Assembly (NCBI RefSeq): GCF_031143425.1
Contig: NC_090447.1
Coordinates: 844,569,760-844,633,759, forward strand
From: Pleurodeles waltl
Taxonomy: Eukaryota; Chordata; Amphibia; Caudata; Salamandridae
Length of the DNA: 64,000 nucleotides
Direction of reading: 5' to 3'
The position numbers and the translations under genes are program-made. The notes under the pieces are model-generated. The model was not told the origin of the DNA and did not search any database. It saw only the letters and a list, made by a program, of their open reading frames with translations. Of this stretch, positions 23,441 to 35,618 are shown piece by piece. Each line of letters opens with the position of its first letter. Position 1 is the first letter of the stretch.

Positions 23441-24598
23441 TTTTCCTTCATGATGGCAAGGTCTGGAAACGGTGAAGATTTGAGGATGTATCTTCTACCC
23501 ATTCCTGGGGTCATATCTCTGTATGTAAGGAAAACAAACTATTGTTTAAAATTGTCACACACAACTTTTATAATCAACACATATCTTATGTCTTGGTTAG
23601 ATTTAAGATCTTATTGTGTCATGTATGTTCCCATAATTTGAAAACATTTTTAGCTACTACAAATCAATTTTTTTACATGTCTGACATTTTATTCCAATTA
23701 ATGTATACATAATACATTTGAAATGTATTATTTGCACATTATTTTTTTTTTTACAATTAACGTCACCAGAAGTATGACATACACTGCAGCACTATCGATG
23801 TCAAACACAATAACAGTCCACTTTTTTTATATGTCAAGTTTTGGCAAAAACAGTATGGTACGTATATAAGATATGTATGCAAAGTAGCCACCAATTTGAG
23901 TGCTGACGCACAAGCAATTTATAAAATACACTGCATCACGTCTTAAAATTGTGGGTGCCTGGCCTTTCTATTAGGACATTGGCTATCTAACAGCCCTCAG
24001 CAGAAGTTGACCGCATAGTAGGTGGAACACTCTATGACAGAGACTGCCATAGGCTAACGTGTGCAATTGCTATGCAAGAAAGTCAATGACTGTGTCCGTC
24101 TCTGCCACGGAGCGCATACGCCATATACTTGTACGCGGTGTCTGGAAAAAAGCTCAGTTACCTTCTACCACTGCAGCTAACATCACCTCCTCGAATTTTA
24201 CTGCTGTTACTGACCTCTTGATCAGTCAATATCAGGCCCAATACATGACTGTTTTGGAAATGTGGATATGTTTTTGCTCTGTACTGAAGTGGTTTAGGAA
24301 TGTAACCAGGCCTTTGTAATTACTCATACTGTCGAAGCCATTTGTCATGCTGAGAAATAAAAGTGGATGAGAGACAAAAGGCATACATGACATGGAAGCT
24401 AGCATGGAGAATTTCTAGACTATGAGCAAATGGTTTGTGGAGTTCTTCTCTACATGCATAAGATACTGATGATAAAGAAGCCAAGTTTGAGAGCCTTGAA
24501 GCTGGTTTAATATACAGACTTGGTAAACGTGTTGTGAGCAAAGTTAAGGTTCAGTTCTATTTACACAGATACACTCAAACTTGTATCCGTGTTTTCAG
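23441..24598. other. Copy I interior without genes
   Basis: AT-rich sequence upstream of the transposase relic and before the gene B exon. The Myb-type exons of gene B expected here (compare 32503-33081) are not recognisable. Confidence 0.4.
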
Positions 24599-25106
24599 CA
24601 TCATCTGAGCAAGGCAAAGATGACAGGGGCCATGTCGGCAAGGAAGAAGGTGGGCACTATTGTTCCAGTGCAGACACCACCAACACTACCAACACCAAGG
24701 AATCCAGTGCTATAGAGGGTGATGGGAATGGCACGGAGGCCACCAGTGACTCTATATCATCTTCGGAGGCCTCCACAGAAGACCAGTCCCTAGTGGTGGC
24801 AGATCCTAGTGCACCATTCCATCTGCACCATTGTCCGCCACCCATGTTTCCATCTCCACCCTCCCTCTTGCTGCCCCCTATTGGCCATAGCTACCCCCTA
24901 AAAGGGGTGGAGCCACCTTTTCTGCATGCAACCCCACCCCTGTCTCCCAAGCTGCACTCAATGAGGAGGCTATTGACCTATTGCACACTGTCTCTGTAGG
25001 CCAGACTGCACTACTGAATGCCATCCAGGGGATTAGTGGGCAGATGACACAGATGAAAGCTTACTTAAATGGCATTCACAGTGCCATGTCTGGACTACAG
25101 AGATAA
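24599..25106 (+). pseudogene. Hb1 gene B, C-terminal exon (copy I)
   Basis: The exon starts after GTTTTCAG. An acidic serine-rich stretch (SSSEASTEDQSLVVADPS) leads, after a frame change, into NEEAIDLLHTVSVGQ and a helical LNGIHSAMSGLQR end with TAA at 25104. The same order occurs at 35025-35618 and 44070-44658. The helical segment probably mediates oligomerisation or partner binding; this is inference. Confidence 0.65.
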
Positions 25107-25119
25107 TTATAGGGTCTGG

Positions 25120-25620
25120 CCTCCTCAGTGACCGCAGCCTCCCACCCATCCCAATCTCTTGCACCAACTCCCACCCATTCCCCATCCCAAATCCCTCTTC
25201 CCAGCAATATCCAAAGCACACTCACTCTTTTTCATGCACCCAGTCAAACACACACAAGCAGCACATCCACACATAAACACAAACACACCACAAAACACAG
25301 ACAAACATACTACAAACATACCCAGAGACACAACACCAACCATGACACAAACATCCATACCCACCACCACCACACTTGCAGACACCACACCCACCCTGAC
25401 ACAAATATCCACACTCACCACCACCACATCTGCAGACACCACACCCACCAGGACACAGACATTCACACCCACCACGACACACACATGCACCAGCACAGCC
25501 ACAGGTACCACAAACAGCATCTCCATAGCACACCCATCCACATACACACATACATTGCACATTACACAAACTGTTCACAAACTCCTACACTCAACTCGTA
25601 CAACAGACACTCATTAAGAG
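25120..25620. repeat. CA-rich low-complexity tract
   Basis: ACACC/ACCACC-rich DNA with a loose period of about 51-54 bases containing GCAGACACCACACCCACC (three versions at 25378-25452). It opens long His/Thr frames on the plus strand and Cys/Val/Gly frames on the minus strand that are not genes. Confidence 0.7.
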
Positions 25621-27399
25621 ACATAAACCAACACGTATACCACATGCACCAGACCCACAGGCACCGGCACCATCAACAGACACATGCACATCAGATACTA
25701 CCACTCACTTTACCTCCCAACCCGAACACCCTACCAACCAACCTACCTATTTTACCTTGGAAGACCTTCTATTTGCCCTGGTCCTCACCCCTCCCACATC
25801 CAAAACCACCCCTCCCAAACTGCTTGCCATCCATAGCCCAATCCACTCCTTCCACCTCCCAAACCACCCCTCTCAAATGTAAATCCACCCTTCCCAAACC
25901 CAAAACCTCCCTTCCCCTCCCAAATTCAAGCCCACCCCTCGTAAACCCAAGGACAACCCCCAAAGTAAGATGATTGAGGTGCCTGGTCCCTGCTCAAAAG
26001 ATGCTCCTTCCGGAGGAGGTTGATTTTGGCTGTGTGAATGGGAGGCAAGTTCTGGGCATGCAACCAAGCTTGGCACATTTGGGCTTTGAAAATTTGTTGT
26101 TATATTTCTAATGACATTTAATTTTGAGAAACATCTTGTTTTCATAAAAAAAAAAAATCACAATATCTTTGTCCTGGCCTGATCTTTAATTATTACTGAT
26201 TGTTTACTGATTATCTTATTTCTGCCAATGTGTGTGCCATGCACTCACTCTCATTTGTGACCATGACAGGCACAGGTTTTATTTTTTAGATATGTTTGGA
26301 AAGCATACATTAGTGTTGTACATTTGGGATGAGCATGCTAATTCTTGTGCAAACATTCATCATGTAACTGCACCCTTACACCAAAATTATATATGTTTCT
26401 CTTTTTATGACTGAAGAATGCAAGTGTGTTTATTTTAACTTGTTGTGCCTATATTGTACACATATACATTGCACAGGGAACCTGACGCTTTGAAGTTAAA
26501 TTACATCTGATGTTTGTCATAAATTGCACAAACCAAGGGGACATGTGACCTTCAAACATCTGACTTCTTTGCAGTTTAGAGGTAACATTGATTGTACATT
26601 CTGTGTACATCCACTTGTAGCTTTTTGTAGTGCAATTGCTACATTTTCATGGATTTATGTAGTTCCTGTTGGGTATACTGTTTATGTATTGAACATGACA
26701 GTTTAGGGAAAATTATTACACACACCTGTATGGGCACATTTCGAGTTGGGATTTATGTGACTTTTTGTGCAGCTGTCTATTGCCATAAAGGCGGTTATTA
26801 CCAGATTGGTAAATGTTTCTGATATATCAAGGTGTGTTTTTAAACATTTTTCTAACTATGACATTACAGACATATGCATTTCACATCATTGTACCATGGC
26901 TTGCAAGTATTTGTTAAACATGCATTAGTCATGTGCTACTGTACAATGACAATTCTGAGGATGACAGGTAATGCAGTGACTTACCTTCGGTTCTGGTGAG
27001 GACGGGGTTGATTTTTATCTTGGTCCAGGAGGCAGCAGCAATGGCAGGATCTGTATGACTGGGTTCATGGTGGCAGGAAATGAGAAAACTAGAAAAAGGT
27101 GAGTTTCTTCCTTTTTTCGCTCCCAAACCGCCAACCCAGGTATGGAGGTTTAGCTGCCACAGTTGCATTGGCAGGAAGGCACATTGTGATTGGCTCGAAG
27201 GTAAAACTGGCTGGAGTCCCACTGCCAGCCATTCTTGCCTATGGCGCCATTGATGCAGGTGAAGATTCATGGCGGTGTGGGCGGTTCATCTGCAGTCTTT
27301 CATTTATAGACCAGCCAACATCTAAATAGAGAGGGCAGATGGGAAATCCACTGGAAAGTCAACAGCAGGACTGTTACCACCAATATTTAAATCAGGCCC
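25621..27399. other. Right part of Hb1 copy I
   Basis: A proline/lysine-codon-rich stretch to about 25970 corresponds to 35620-36330 in copy II. After that comes AT-rich DNA, then the GC-richer subterminal region 26990-27399 with GGCGG/CCGCC motifs typical of this family's ends. Confidence 0.5.
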
Positions 27400-28019
27400 T
27401 TTGCTTTAAAACAGGTATATATACAGGTATATATACAGAGAGTAGTCCCTCATCAAAATGACATATCATTATATGTATAACTACGTAGTATAAGGAACCT
27501 GTTTCCAGTTTATAGCACTTTAGAAAAACGACAGTTACTCATGGTATAGGAGGCTGTTGGGAAGTGGATTACTGGTAAGGGCAGGTAAATACCTACACTT
27601 AGCAATAGGCCACTAACCCACCCTGGGTTCAGTTAGGTCTCAATAAATTAACCCCAGCTCAACCCTTGGTCGTTTAGCAACAAGCAACAAGGTTTAACGT
27701 AGGAGACAAAGGGCCTCAGTATTAATTTTGCAGCTTTTTCAGAAGACCGCCTTGGTGGCGTCCACCAAAAGACTGCCATATTGGCGGTAATTCGACCACC
27801 ACATTACGACTCACACCATGAAGACCGCCAAAACACAGCCACAAATCCAACACCGACAGGACACAGGAGGGTGGGAAAGAGGCAGTTCCACCACCAGCAA
27901 TGCCATGCCCACACATTTACACCCACCAGATTACGAGATACAAATCAGCACAGCGGTTCTTTCACAGTGGAAAACCATTGGCGATGCGAACCGATGCGCT
28001 CAGAATCTACCACAGTCAG

Positions 28020-28390
28020 AACAAAACACCACATTGGATAGTTTGAATATCCCACACCTGACACACATACACACCAGACACACCTACTCATAGCAGTATA
28101 TAACACACCCCAACACAACCCACAATTCTTTGCTACAAATTCGATTTACACATACACAGAGAGCAGGCACATACACTCATATAGCCCCTTTACACCATAG
28201 GCACAGATACATATCCCACCCAGTACACACAACACACCTGCACTACCAACACAAAACACACTTAACGACCACACACACATGCCACAAGCACCCATCTCCC
28301 ACTACGCAGCACCCACACCCCATCAATCACCCTACACTGCACCCTTGCACACACAACACCACCTCCCCCCTACAACACAGCCACTACCCT
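28020..28390. repeat. CA-rich low-complexity tract in copy II
   Basis: Degenerate CACACA/ACACC sequence upstream of gene A; an equivalent stretch precedes gene A in copy III (41440-41740). The open frames here are compositional. Confidence 0.6.
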
Positions 28391-29500
28391 GTCCACACAA
28401 AAGTGCCCATGGTTCACACATGATGAGTTGAAGGTCATGGTGGATGAAATCGTCAGGGAAGATCCACAACCGTTTGAAGCATAGGTCCAGCAATCCTTAG
28501 CCAGGGAAATGGAGTTGTGGCAGAGAATAATCAACAGTGTCAACTCAGTAGGCAACCATCTGTGCACAAGAGAAGGCATCAGGAAGAGGTGAAACGACCT
28601 CAGGGGGAAGGTGCATTCCATGGCATCACGACACCAGATCGCCGTACACAAGACCGGTGGTGGGCCCCCACCTCCTCCTCTACAGTTCGCATCTTGGTAG
28701 GAGATGGTCTTGAACATCCTGCATCCGGAGGGCCTGGGTGGAATACCTGGTGGACTGGACTCTGGTAAGTTCACACAAACTCCATGTCACACAATTGTCA
28801 TGTACTGCATGATTCCTCAGCACCCAAATACTCCCCAATGTACTGCATGTCTCACTACACACCCTCCCTATCTACCTAATGCCCCTCTCCTGCATGCCAC
28901 ACTTCCACCCAGCCCAACTGCCCACACAGCCCATGGCAAAGGCATGCCTATCATGTGCTAATACTAACACTACGACTCACATAATGCACAAGCCCATCTA
29001 CCTGAATACCTGGAATGCGCATATCACATCCCTTGCGTGTATATCTTTTGGACTACCTGTACCAACTAGATGTTACAACTGAGGACCACAACATGGCAAT
29101 GACAGCAATGCAATGGTACAACACAATGCCAAAAAAGACTAAACACAGCTGCAGCACTGTGAGTAATCCAATTGGCCACTAATCAGGATCCACAACCTAG
29201 AAAGTCAGCCACTATGGTATGGTATGTCAGATGGCAGACTGCATGCACAGCATTCACAGTCAGCAGATTTAACCATCCATCTCAGCGGTAGCCAGAGGAA
29301 TGGAGGCCCTGCCAGGGGAAACACAGCCCTCAGACACCGCTCCCTCTGTAGCCGCTGTAGCTGAAGAACCCCCTGCAAAAGTGGATGCACATCCAGGCAT
29401 TCAGCTGGAGAAGATGGCAAGACCACACCCACTGCCAGGAAGTGATCCTCACCTGACTTGTCTCCCTTGTGTGCCATTGAGACACCCTGTTGTCTGATTA
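28390..29500 (+). pseudogene. Hb1 gene A, Myb/trihelix-like (copy II)
   Basis: The first exon reads WFTHDELKVMVDEIVRE, then LAREMELWQRI and IRKR*NDLRGKV, a Myb/SANT-like DNA-binding domain as carried by the second gene of Harbinger elements. A TAG near 28482 and a TGA replacing the tryptophan of KRW break it. The exon would end at 28764 before GTAAGT. A later exon piece, 29268-29500, carries a proline/alanine-rich C-terminus ending LPGSDPHL-type. In the family this protein brings the transposase to the DNA ends and into the nucleus; this copy is inactive. Confidence 0.7.
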
Positions 29501-30454
29501 GTGACATAACTCCATTTCCTCATAGGCAATTGAACACTTGACCTGTGCAACCAACAGCTGCGCCACCTACTCTGATGATTAAATCTACCATGACCCCACT
29601 CTTCACCTCTTGGACAATGTTTGCACCATATATGTTTGTTACAATTTCAATATATGCACATTAAACACAAATGGAACACAGCTCTGTATGTGTGTCTTCA
29701 TTATAACATAAACAAAAGTCATGATTGATATTTGTGGAATAGCTATGCACACCTACATCCAACAGGCAATGTAATAGACAGGAGATGGAGGCATCCTCAG
29801 CAGGAAACACAGTACAACAGATATGTTCAAGGACACATGTCAGACAGTCAAAAATCCTGACCCACACAAGAGTAAAGTCAGCATGCAAACCTACAAAAAG
29901 ACAATGACAGAGAGTACCATCAGGATGGAAGGTATGGAGCCACACAAAGCACATATGAAGCCCATAGAGGTCGTCCCCAGTGTAGATAAACTCCTAATCA
30001 CGGTCTCTGAGAGATTACCTATACAACATCAGTCACAGAATATCCATTATTAAGCACTGTAGATGCCATATGTCATTTTCAACTCTTATTTCTCAAATCA
30101 TTCTGCAATGGCTAGTGACTAGAAAAGCCTCAAGCCACAGGTAGTAGAGGCACATGTTTTCTTACTATAGTTAGTAGGTAGAATTACGTGATTACAGGAG
30201 AATGCAGCACACATTGCTTATTACTGGTCTGTACTTTGGAGATTTGATTCAAGGAAACTTCAGTGGGTACACTTATTTGATATGAGAATTTTTTACTGTG
30301 CACATGACATCCAAATAGTCTGCTCCCCCCACACACACAAAGGGATAGGACCACATCACACCACAACTGATGACTAAACTCATGAGGACAATTGTCAGCA
30401 AATCATGTGGATATATAACACTTGCCAAACCACAATCATCATACCTGTAGGTCA
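29501..30454. other. Copy II spacer between gene A and transposase
   Basis: AT-rich sequence with no supported frame. Converging transcription units of gene A and the transposase would end here. Confidence 0.4.
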
Positions 30455-31905
30455 CTGGAAGTACTGATTGCTGAGCTCAGGCCTAGAGTCAGCTGAAACG
30501 TCCTCCTCTGCCTCCTCACCACTTGCCATGTCAGAATTAACAGCCACTGGTCCAGCTGCCTCACCCTCATCAGCTAGCAATGGTTTCCGGTGTATCAGGG
30601 CTAGATTGGGGAGTGTGCAGCAGGCTACTACTATCTAGCATACCTTTTGGGGCAAGTAGTGGAGGGCAGCTCCAGATAGGTCCAGACACCTGAATCTGTC
30701 TTTCAGGAAATCAAATTTCCTTTTGATTATATGCCTCGTCCTCCAGTGGTCTTCATTGAAATGGAGTTCCCCATCCGTGGCAGGATACCTCACTGGTGTC
30801 AACAGCCAGGGAAGGTTAGGATATCCAGAGTCACCTGTGTGAAAAAATGTAGGACCAGTGACATAACAGGTACAGTGACAGGGAAGATTTTGAGGACAGA
30901 TGCAATAACAGAGAACCACATTCAAATGCATACATACCAAGGAGCCAGGCCCTCTCTGTGTGTAGTCGTGCCATCATGTGTGGGACATTGCTGTTCCTCA
31001 AAATGAAGGAGTCATGGACAGATCCAGGAAACTTGGCTTTGACCTCTGAGATGTACTGGTCTGCCAGACACACCAGCTGAATATTAACGGAGTGGTAGTT
31101 CTTCCTATTTTTATACACATGTTCATTGGCACTGTAAGGCACCAGCGATATAAGGGTGTAATCAATGGCCCCTATCACATGAGGGATGCTGTCCCATATC
31201 ATAAAAGTCTGCCTTCACATAGGCCAAATCCACACTCTGGGGGAACCTGATGTAGCTGTCTAGGTGTTTCAACAATGCACACAGTACATCCTTCAACATT
31301 AGACTGAACATTGGCTGTGACATCCCTGCTGTCAAGCCCACTGAATTCTGAAAGGAGCCTGTGGCAAGAATGTGTAGCACTGACAGGACTTGTACTGTGG
31401 GAGAGATGGAATAGGTATGGTAACAGATCTGGCTCCAACTGTATATATAGATCCCTGATGGTCCGATGATAGGTTTGTATGATATACCTGTCTGCCACGG
31501 TTGCAAGGTCAACTAGTGGACGGTACACTGTAAACTTCGCACTTGTATAGTGCACTACTGACCCGTTAGGGTCCCAAGGCACTGTACGCATACCGCTATG
31601 GAACCCCTCCTGGCTTTCCCCTGTGAGGTGCCTACACCTGGGCAGCCCCAGGGTGAAGCCAGGCATCCAAGCGCTGTTGGGGCCGTTGTGGAGATTAAGC
31701 AAGCTATTGCCCAGAGTTACAGAGTGGGACCCATTAATTAGATTAGGCACCAAGGTGAGAATTATCTGGTCTGAGGGAATTGAGCCCAAGACCTGCCGAG
31801 GCAGGATTTGAACCCTGGTCCCGGGCCAGATCTCTGCATCAGGGTCTGCCGCTCTAACCATTGTGCCACACTTGTCCACAGGCTGTTGTCTCTATCTCCT
31901 CATGG
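30455..31905 (-). pseudogene. Hb1 DDE transposase (copy II), SINE-interrupted
   Basis: Exon 1 runs from about 31905 down to about 30944 and includes DRYIIQTYH, SVLHILATGSFQ, the first catalytic Asp in IGAIDYTLI and the second in PGSVHDSFIL. A GTATGT donor follows. Exon 2 resumes near 30832 with GDSGYPNLPWLLTPV. The third catalytic position is lysine (IIKRKFDFLK; codon at 30722-30724) where the active relative has glutamate (ERTFG). Other damage: at least two frameshifts near 31200 and 31400, a stop at the N-terminus, and a 322-bp SINE at 31547-31868. Its neighbours on both sides are plus-strand genes, so it is transcribed against them. Confidence 0.8.
31547..31868 (-). mobile_element. tRNA-headed SINE with L2-like tail
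   Basis: Flanked by the 7-bp duplication CACTTGT (31540-31546 and 31869-31875). On the minus strand it starts TGGCACAATGGTTAGAGC, an A-box-like tRNA segment, and has GGTTCAAATCC (31804-31814), a B box. A central stretch, TCTGGGCAATAGCTTGCTTA, resembles a CORE/MIR-type domain. The end, GTGCACTATA, resembles the L2 tail in this window (GCGCTATATAAA), suggesting L2 machinery moved it. It landed in transposase exon 1 of Hb1 copy II. Confidence 0.82.
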
Positions 31906-32502
31906 CAGGATACCTAGGTAGAGAGAAGAGAATGTACTTCGATAAATGCACTTGACACATGTAAGCTGAACATGCCAAAATAGCACACACCTAACACTGT
32001 TGGACATGCATAGCACTGCTGACATATACAATAATGGCCATGCAAAATTGCTTTGGACACCAGCCTTGCAGCACAATGCTGAACCTGTAAGTAGCTTAGG
32101 ACACATGTTACATGTGTCAGCACTACCATGATGGCACAACATGGGGTTACTCGCCAATTTGTCCTAATATGTGTTTGGGGCACTTAAATTGGCACATCAA
32201 TGCATGAGATGTGTACAAAATAGCAGCTACTTGTCCTGCAGCACTAAACAGTTGGAAGTCACCTAAGTCCGCCGGCATATTTCGTCATGGCAGTAGGTGG
32301 TGTCTAGAGCTCTGCAACTTGTCAATGGTTAACATTTCTGCCTGAGAGGGATTGGGGCCAATAGCGATGACTGTGGCGGTGACCGTTCTTTACCTGGCGG
32401 CTGTGACCGCCATTTTCTGCAGCCATGCTCACTTGACTCCTGACACTGTTGCTAGCAAGACCTCCACAACCTGAGCTGCTGTGTACTGTCTCTGAGAGCC
32501 AT

Positions 32503-33081
32503 CATGCCATGTCCTGCAGATGATAGGGCCCCAGCCTTCACACCAGAAGAGCTGGAGAAGCTTGTGGACAGGGTCCTGCTCCTGTATGGACAGCTATATA
32601 GGGCACCAGAGGAACAGGGGAGCCCAATCCCATGGTCATGTGTGATAGGGGTGCATGTGACGGTTAATGGGGTAAGTGTACCGGTGAGGGAGTTTAGATG
32701 CATGCAGAGGGCATAAAGTGAAGGCATGTGGGCACACTTGGTGAGTCTGATGAGCATAGTCCTTTCCTGTTAGTATGGTGCCAGTGTACATGACTTTCTC
32801 TTTTTGTTTGTGTCATCCATGTCAGGTGAGCGCCCATCAGAAGAAAGGGATCTGGTGTGCCATTGCCTAGGAAGTGTGAACCCTGGGGGTCCATAGCCGA
32901 CGGAGCACCCATTGACGCAAGCAGTGGGAGGACCTGAGATGCTGGGCCCAGCTGGGGATGTGTTCCCAACAAGGGAGGGGTGCCCGTCGGACCCTAACTC
33001 CCCCCCAATGGCCCACATTTTGGCAGTGGCCTACCCTGAGGTGGATGAGCGTTTGAGGGCAGCACAGCAGCCACAAGGGGG
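32503..33081 (+). pseudogene. Hb1 gene B, Myb/trihelix-like head (copy II)
   Basis: The first exon, starting ATG at 32503, reads PAFTPEELEKLVDRVLLLYG. A second exon begins after CATGTCAG (32825) with VSAHQKKGIW, then RRSTH and KQWEDLRCWAQL, ending before GTGAGT at 33082. Tryptophans and the helix pattern fit a Myb-type DNA-binding domain different from gene A. In-frame stops near 32868 and in the RRSTH*RKQW region, and no clear donor after the first exon, show decay. The C-terminal exon is at 35025. Confidence 0.6.
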
Positions 33082-35024
33082 TGAGTACTGACTGTATACT
33101 GGGACATGGCTCGGGTTGTATGGGATTAACTGCCTCACTGTAGCTTATGTGAAAATGTAGTCAATGCAACATGTATGTAGACTTGGGAGGAATGGGTAGT
33201 AACCACCTGGCCTGAGTATTAGTTGTAGATGTGTCTTGATGGTTTGCTGTCAGTGGATGTACATCTCCCATTTCCAGTATTCTACATATCTGCATTGTGG
33301 AGATGGTCTAATCAGATTGAAACATGTGTTACTCCATTCTGCCTTTACTATGGATGTGGGCTTGTGAACCACCCTACCCATTGAGTATGACCTGCTCCAT
33401 TGCTCTACATTTGGGCATTTGTAGCTCTAAGGTATCAGTCCACTCCCATCTGTATGGCACATCTCCTGTACATGCAACTGTGTGACTCTGCTTTTATCAC
33501 TGGGACAATAGAAATCAGGTGCTGGTAATGGTGTTGACTCCATGTGAGTCAGCCATTGTATTTCCACCACAGGTATGGCTTGTGTATGGCTGGACTAATG
33601 GCTTGACAGGTGTATCCCCATATACTGGTAATCTGATGTATATTGGATATGTGAAGGTTCGTCAAGTAGGCTCATTTGAAATGTAGCTTTGAAATTGTCT
33701 GATTGCAAACATCATGCATTTCTAAGTGCTAGACTTGTGGGGATAAAAGCTTGAACACAATGGGATAGTACTAAAGGTGATAAGTGCCTCGACAGACCTC
33801 GTCATTCACAATGTGCAAACTTAATGCCATGTATGCCAATGCCCTAGCAATTACAATGCTACATAGCTTATTGGCTGCCTACATCATGTCCCAGTTGCTA
33901 CTTAGGGGCACATCTGATGAAGTGTCAGCTACTCTTGGTCTAGTTGAAGTGGGTGATTAGGACAGGATTGGGTACTGTATGACTAATGATATGTTGATGT
34001 GAAATTAATGTTGTATTTCCTCTGCTGAGGCAGCCCTATGTAGTAGTGGTGATATGTTGTCAGTGCTAAGGTGGTGGTGTTGGGCCATGTATGCATATTG
34101 CATACATATATTGGCCGTCAAAGATGTGTGTTGTCAGGACTTAGGTACAGGTATTATCAAATCTGGAATGGTGTGATTGAGGGTGGTGTTATGATGTTGT
34201 GAAGTTCTACAGGTGAATATGAATGTGTGGGGGGTTTGTATGTGGACCATGATGTCATATGTGTGTTCCTGATGTCCATCAGTTGTGACACTGCACTCAG
34301 TGATTGGTATGGATGTGCAATATGGGCCATTGTAGATGCACTCAAATGTATGATTAGTTGTGATACATATGTGTTTGGTATCTGCAGATCTTCCTCTGTA
34401 ATTGGGTTAGACTAATCACATGCCTGTACCCAGTATGTGTATTGTACACATCAGATGTCACCTGTATGGCTGTCTAACTTGTAGTGGCTTAATCAGTTAT
34501 TAGTAACAAATTACCATTATTGTACAGAGTGTTATGTAAGCCATGTAATGTGACGGGCAGATGATGCGTGGTGAGTGAGTGTAGTAGTATTCACTGTCAT
34601 GGATATCTCACAAAGGACATGGACTGATCAGCTGTTGTTACTGTACAGGCCTGATGTGTTTGGTTCAGTCAGCTGCACTTCCGGTAGGTGATAGGAGTGT
34701 GGAGAGGCCTTATGTGAATTCTGGGAGACATTTGTACTTCATCCAGGGCATGATTTGCATGCACACATAGCTATTGTGGTGATCATGTGGATGACTCCAG
34801 TCATGCAGATTTACTTGGATGTTGATGTAGGTGTGATGGTTGGCATACAGGGGTGGGTAGTGGTGACATGTTGTGACATGATGTAGGACATGTGTATTGG
34901 CACCAGAGATAGCCTAGACAGTATATTTATTGTCAGAGATGTGCATGTTTACAAGTGTGTATGTGATGTTTGTGTTACCGCTTCTCTCCCTCCCTCCTTC
35001 TCTCTCTGTATTTGTGTGCATCAG
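33082..35024. other. Gene B intron region in copy II
   Basis: TG/AT-rich DNA between the Myb exons and the C-terminal exon. No repeat ends, RNA gene or supported frame seen. Confidence 0.45.
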
Positions 35025-35618
35025 CGTTGACAGGTGAAGGAGAAGGGGCACAGGCGAGTGGGGATGCTGCAGGCCACTGGACCCGGAGTGCAGCTACCAG
35101 CAACAGCAAGGGACCCAGTGGCACAAAGGGCAAGGGGAGTGCCGCGGGGGAGTCTGGATCATACATGTCATCTTCGGAATCCTCCTCCAGTGGACACTTC
35201 CTGGCGATGGCGGACCCTTCTGGGACCACCCCAGAACCATCATTGCCTGCCACCCCCTTACTACCACGCCTTCCCTGTAGCACCCCCCCCAATTGCCTGT
35301 GCCTGCTCACCCAGGAGTATGGGTGTCTCCTTCACCGCAGGCACCTCTGCCCCAGTCAGCCCTGCTGCCATCAGTGAGGAGGCTATTGACTTCCTGAGGT
35401 CCATCTCTGTGGGCCAGTCAACCATTGTGAATGCCATCCAGGGACTGGAAGCTCAAGTCCAGCGGAGCAATGCATTCCTGGAGGGCATTCACAGTGCACA
35501 GGCTGGCCTACAGAGATCCTTTCAGACTCTGGCCTCCACACTGATGGCAGCCAGTCACCCTTTGTCTACCTGTCCCCCCTCCACCTACCTCTACCCAAAC
35601 CCAAATCCCTCTTCCTAA
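35025..35618 (+). pseudogene. Hb1 gene B, C-terminal exon (copy II)
   Basis: A pyrimidine-rich run and TGCATCAG precede the exon. An acidic-serine part (MSSSESSSSGHFLAMADPS) changes frame into GVSFTAGTSAPVSPA, EEAIDFLRSISVGQSTI and a helix to FLEGIHSAQAGLQRSF. The stop is at 35616-35618. The frame change means no single unbroken product unless an unrecognised splice removes it. Confidence 0.65.

Larger units (their letters stand above)
20321..27399 (+). mobile_element. Hb1 Harbinger copy I, left end missing
   Basis: The right terminus, reversed, reads GGGCCTGATTTAAATATTGG and is preceded inside by a GGCGGT-rich region, as in copies II and III. The gene order matches copy II: gene A tail (+), transposase (-), gene B tail (+). 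The first exon of gene A and the left terminus were not found; an LTR fragment ends 335 bases upstream. All genes are broken. Confidence 0.7.

Noticed and set aside
25128..25973. 281-codon plus-strand frame rich in His, Thr and Pro
   Set aside because: It arises from a CACACC-type low-complexity tract; other frames are equally open and no domain is present.
31804..31868. tRNA gene on the minus strand
   Set aside because: A and B boxes are present but no cloverleaf stems, and it is the head of a SINE with target duplications.
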